DNA of 64,000 nt from assembly GCF_000306675.2 (NCBI RefSeq), contig NZ_CP024872.1, forward strand, positions 125,001 to 189,000, in the 5' to 3' direction. The first letter of the stretch is position 1; each line of letters begins with the position of its first letter. Positions 41,539-64,000 of the stretch are shown one piece after another. This DNA is from Leptospira mayottensis 200901116 (GTDB lineage: Bacteria; Spirochaetota; Leptospiria; Leptospirales; Leptospiraceae). A program made the position numbers and the translations under genes. The notes beneath the pieces were generated by a model that saw only the letters and a program-made list of their open reading frames with translations, was not told the origin of the DNA and searched no databases.

Positions 41539-42280
41539 TTTTATGAAAAGTTACGATTATATTTCTACCAAGTTGGTATAAAATCCAATTGGGAGAATCT
41601 AGAAGAGAACACGAACAAAAAAGAACTACTTTCAACCGCAGAAATTCTCCCTCATCCGCCCGACTTTCTGGAAGGCAAAAAAATCCAATTCTTTTCTTAT
41701 ACGATCCGCAAAGAAAACGGAAAGAAATGGATTCTATTTCAAGAGAAAATCGGTAATCGACAAAAAGCAACGGAAATAGACTATCTCGATCTGATCTCCG
41801 GAAACGTGCAAGACAACGCGACTAATGTTACATTTTCCCTAACTTTGGGATCAATTCCGGACATGATTGGAGTCGAAGGAAATTCGAACGTTATGGAATA
41901 CGAATGGTCTTATCATTTTCAAGGGGAGAATTCCTTCAAGATCGGAATCATTTCAGCCCCTAAAGGAGGAACACCGCAACGGATTCCGTTTCAAAATCTG
42001 GACGTTTTGGTTTGGCGCAATCTGAGTTTTATAGGAGGATGCGGAAATCTGAACATTCAAACAAACACTGCAAATTGGACCTGCGAGAAAAACACGGTTC
42101 CCAATCTGCGAGAACTCTCAAAGACAGAATCGATTTCGGTAGGAACAACGACACAAAACAAGGGAATTCGATATTCCGATTGTCATTGAAAAAAGAACAA
42201 AAGGAAATCTTTCATTTAACTATGAAGTTTTTACGGAAACGAGTCATCGAAGAAGAAAGTGTACTGTTGTAAAATCCTAA
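41539..42280 (+). pseudogene. Start-less, frameshifted gene remnant
   Basis: From 41539 to about 42168 one frame stays open with good amino-acid content (KWILFQEKIGNR, NVTFSLTLGSIPDM, VLVWRNLSFIGGCGN) but has no start codon before a GTG at 41806, well inside the coding-like part. At about 42168 it must shift frame to continue as DIPIVIEKRTKGNLSFNYEVFT, ending at a TAA at 42278-42280. Lack of a start and the shift indicate a decayed gene with its 5' end lost. Family not recognised; composition suggests an exported protein. Confidence 0.5.
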
Positions 42281-42294
42281 CCTCTAAAATCAAC

Positions 42295-42308
42295 GTAGGA
42301 ACTCCCAC
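42295..42308 (+). repeat. Dispersed motif GTAGGAACTCCCAC
   Basis: Same 14-mer as at 49960-49973, with close variants at 50111-50124 (GTAGGAGCTCCCAC) and 7816-7826 (GTAGGAACTCC). All lie between genes. It has an approximate inverted symmetry. Confidence 0.6.
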
Positions 42309-42417
42309 AAAAATCCTTTTTGATTCTTCTTATTCTAAAATCCCTTTCAAATTGTGGATAATACCACTTTACTCATTTAAAAAACTCTTTCTTTTTCGGG
42401 AATTTTCTCTAATCCTT

Positions 42418-42450
<33 letters not shown>

Positions 42451-42458
42451 CAATGAAC

Positions 42459-42477
42459 AACCTCTAGTAGGTTTTTT
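42459..42477 (+). terminator. Small hairpin with T-run upstream of rpmG
   Basis: AACCT-ctagt-AGGTT followed by TTTT; a 5-bp stem. May end the transcript from the pseudogene. Confidence 0.4.
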
Positions 42478-42511
42478 AAGTCTAATTTCTAAATTTTCAG
42501 AGAAGTTGGAC

Positions 42512-42540
42512 TTGAAAATGCGGGTTATTCCGTCTACTGA
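42512..42540 (+). promoter_or_regulatory. Candidate promoter for rpmG
   Basis: TTGAAA (42512-42517) and TACTGA (42535-42540) with a 17-base spacer, 32 bases before the rpmG ATG. Confidence 0.4.
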
Positions 42541-42572
42541 GAGAAATTTATTGAAATCGAGACATTAGCGCC

Positions 42573-42737
<165 letters not shown>

Positions 42738-42739
42738 GG

Positions 42740-43213
<474 letters not shown>

Positions 43214-43319
43214 ACCTCAATTCTTTTTTGTCCTCATTCATCATCTAAGTTATACTGTTTTTTGAAGTAAGAAGAGAATTTCCAATTTCTCGGAAGTCGT
43301 ATTTTCAATCGTTTTTCGA

Positions 43320-46816
<3,497 letters not shown>

Positions 46817-46836
46817 ACTTACTTTCTTTTAATCAG

Positions 46837-48885
<2,049 letters not shown>

Positions 48886-48920
48886 AATCCCCAATCCCTT
48901 TTTATAGTCAGAATAAAAGA

Positions 48921-48950
48921 CGAATAGTATTAAATCTTAAATACTATTCG
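48921..48950. terminator. Hairpin between menG and lruC
   Basis: CGAATAGTATT (48921-48931) and AATACTATTCG (48940-48950): perfect 11-bp stem, 8-nt loop. On the minus strand it is followed by TCTTTTATT, so it probably terminates the methyltransferase transcript before lruC, or is part of the lruC leader. Confidence 0.6.
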
Positions 48951-49033
48951 GGAAGGGAATTATAGGAGATTTCTCGATTTCAACAAAGTTTTTTTTGGGC
49001 ATTCAATGGAATTTTAGGTAATTTTTATGTACT

Positions 49034-49768
<735 letters not shown>

Positions 49769-49884
49769 AACTTTAATGAAATAATTTGAAAGCGTTCGCC
49801 GATGGCAAGAAGTGTTTTTGTAGAAATCCAATTGCAGACAACCCTAATGGACGCTTAGAGTTGCGAACCATTAGAACTTTAGTG

Positions 49885-50030
49885 CCCGTCTCAAAACTTC
49901 AAAATGTAGGAATTACTACAATCTTAAACGACAGGAAAAACCGCCAATGTGAGTAATCTGTAGGAACTCCCACGTTTTTTAGAAACTTGCTGGATCGTTT
50001 AGAGATATTTTTTTAAGATTTTGAGACGGG
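49885..50030. repeat. Intergenic repeat element bounded by CCCGTCTCAAAA inverted ends
   Basis: CCCGTCTCAAAA at 49885-49896 and its exact complement TTTTGAGACGGG at 50019-50030 flank a 122-bp AT-rich core that contains GTAGGAACTCCCAC (49960-49973). No open frame in it. This looks like a MITE-like or structured dispersed element. Most of the 494-bp gap (49769-50262) is taken up by it; the remainder shows nothing else except the 50111 motif. Confidence 0.55.
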
Positions 50031-50110
50031 TTCTTAGTGACTAGTGTGACTTATTTCAGACAAAGACAAGTAGCCTAAAATCCAACCACTAATCCATCGT
50101 CACTTGAAAC

Positions 50111-50124
50111 GTAGGAGCTCCCAC
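50111..50124 (+). repeat. Dispersed motif GTAGGAGCTCCCAC
   Basis: One-base variant of the motif at 42295 and 49960, with a central GGAGCTCC palindrome. Confidence 0.55.
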
Positions 50125-50260
50125 AAATTGAATGAACATGTTTTTGATCAGTTTTATGACTTCCAACTATAAGAAAATGCGGTACTTGCATAGAGCATTG
50201 AAAGATTAGAATGACAAAGGAGAAGGGAATGACAATCTGCTCTTAAGCTCTCGGGAGGTT

Positions 50261-50790
<530 letters not shown>

Positions 50791-50792
50791 AA

Positions 50793-51206
<414 letters not shown>

Positions 51207-51547
51207 TCAAGACCGAAGTTTCGGATTTTCTTTGTGACGATCCTTATCTCTTTCAGTGTTTTTCTTCAAAGTGGCACGTAACGCATCTTCCAGGGAAATT
51301 CCCATTTGATTTGCAAGACATATTAAAACAAAAAGAATATCCCCCACTTCCTTGGAAATTCCTTCCGGATCCTCTCCTTTCTTAAAAGATTGATCTCCAT
51401 ATTTTCTCGCTACTAACCTCGCAAATTCCCCCACCTCTTCCATGAGAATTGCAAGATTCGTGAGTTCCGAAAAATACCGAACCCCGAAATCGGAAATCCA
51501 CTCGTCTACTTTTTTCTGAGCTTGTCTAAGAGACAGTTCGTTTTCAT

Positions 51548-51551
<4 letters not shown>
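51207..51551 (-). CDS. MazG-like nucleotide pyrophosphohydrolase
   Basis: 114 residues: LAILMEEVGEFARLVARKYG with the ExxE metal motif and ISKEVGDILFVLICLANQMG with the ExxD motif, the full single-domain MazG fold. Hydrolyses non-canonical NTPs or dCTP-type substrates. Its start overlaps the end of the SGNH gene by four bases, so it belongs to the O-acylation operon by layout although the function seems unrelated. Confidence 0.85.
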
Positions 51552-52621
<1,070 letters not shown>

Positions 52622-52625
52622 TCTC

Positions 52626-55185
<2,560 letters not shown>

Positions 55186-55198
55186 AACGGATGTTTTC

Positions 55199-56622
<1,424 letters not shown>

Positions 56623-56659
56623 AATGGAGTCTTATGGATCTGAAGAGCAGTTTTTCAAA

Positions 56660-56693
<34 letters not shown>

Positions 56694-56727
56694 AGAATCC
56701 TCGGGAAAAATACCCGTTTTTTCCGAC

Positions 56728-58065
<1,338 letters not shown>

Positions 58066-58265
58066 CTGTAATTCAATCCATCTTTTACACAATCGTCTAT
58101 CGAAACGAAAGTCTCAAAACTTTTCGAAACAAACCTTTGTTTGTTAAACGACCGAATTTTAAAAAGGTTGTTTTTATTGCCGAACCGAAACGTTTAAAAT
58201 AGGACTCCTATTCAAGCATCAATCCTCGAAACGAGATTTCCACAGAGAAAACATATTCTAAAATT

Positions 58266-58868
<603 letters not shown>

Positions 58869-58872
58869 GTTC

Positions 58873-61490
<2,618 letters not shown>

Positions 61491-61604
61491 AAAATTATCT
61501 CCTACGAAAGACGATATCTGACAGGTCCAGCAGTTTACTGACTGCTTCCATCCCGACAGAAAAAAGATTCTCCTGCGAACCGTTTACAGATCCACTGCAA
61601 ATAG

Positions 61605-62648
<1,044 letters not shown>

Positions 62649-62726
62649 TTGAGCGGGCCAATCCATACTTCTTCGAGAATCGACATGATGTTTCGTCAAA
62701 TAATATATTGATCATACAAGGAACCT

Positions 62727-64000
<1,274 letters not shown>

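Overview
The window looks like chromosomal DNA from a pathogenic-clade Leptospira (spirochaete). This is inferred from gene content, not from a database match: an LruC-type lipoprotein, two Leptospira-style SGNH/DUF1574-like proteins beside MBOAT acyltransferases, many short spirochaetal lipoproteins, AT-rich sequence, and the dispersed GTAGGAACTCCCAC intergenic repeat. Most genes are ordinary housekeeping or envelope genes. No rRNA, tRNA, CRISPR array, prophage or replication origin was recognised.

Layout. 1-4.6 kb: partial GAF-domain gene, argB, an SDR dehydrogenase, an M61 peptidase and bcp. 4.6-5.4 kb: no supported gene. 5.4-7.7 kb: membrane protein, degenerate metallo-beta-lactamase-fold protein and a second SDR. 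8-11 kb (minus): an unusual tyrosine recombinase, then cheD-HDOD-aroK. 11-17.7 kb (mostly plus): TraB-family membrane protein, a truncated sensor fragment, a FlgO/CsgG-like lipoprotein, an alpha/beta-hydrolase-like protein without its nucleophile (minus), UDP-glucose pyrophosphorylase and a divergent EAL protein. 18-27.3 kb (minus): secreted papain-like protease, then a complete TonB transport locus (TonB, ExbD, ExbB, outer-membrane receptor and four lipoproteins).

27.4-30.3 kb is a scar region. A DNA methyltransferase remnant is split by a 1320-bp IS256-family element with 29-bp imperfect terminal repeats and a perfect 8-bp target duplication. The transposase is itself frameshifted. Nearby is a higBA module whose toxin gene carries two frameshifts while the antitoxin is intact. 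30.9-36 kb is the methylmalonyl-CoA mutase operon (mutA, mutB, meaB). 36-41 kb holds TerC, YhhN, a ferritin-like protein with a histone-H1-like tail coupled to a PLP enzyme, and a BASS transporter. 41.5-43.2 kb: a start-less, frameshifted pseudogene, then rpmG and a DksA-like regulator without its zinc finger.

43.3-61.5 kb is mainly an envelope/polysaccharide region: an O-antigen-ligase-like protein, a PrsW-like membrane protease, a low-complexity LruC lipoprotein, menaquinone methyltransferase, a second ExbB/ExbD-like pair, a tightly packed operon of two MBOAT/SGNH pairs plus a MazG-like gene, and three glycosyltransferases. The gene order suggests synthesis, export and O-acylation of a surface glycan; this is inference. 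The window ends with queA and the start of a Lon-like protease whose ATPase motifs look degenerate.
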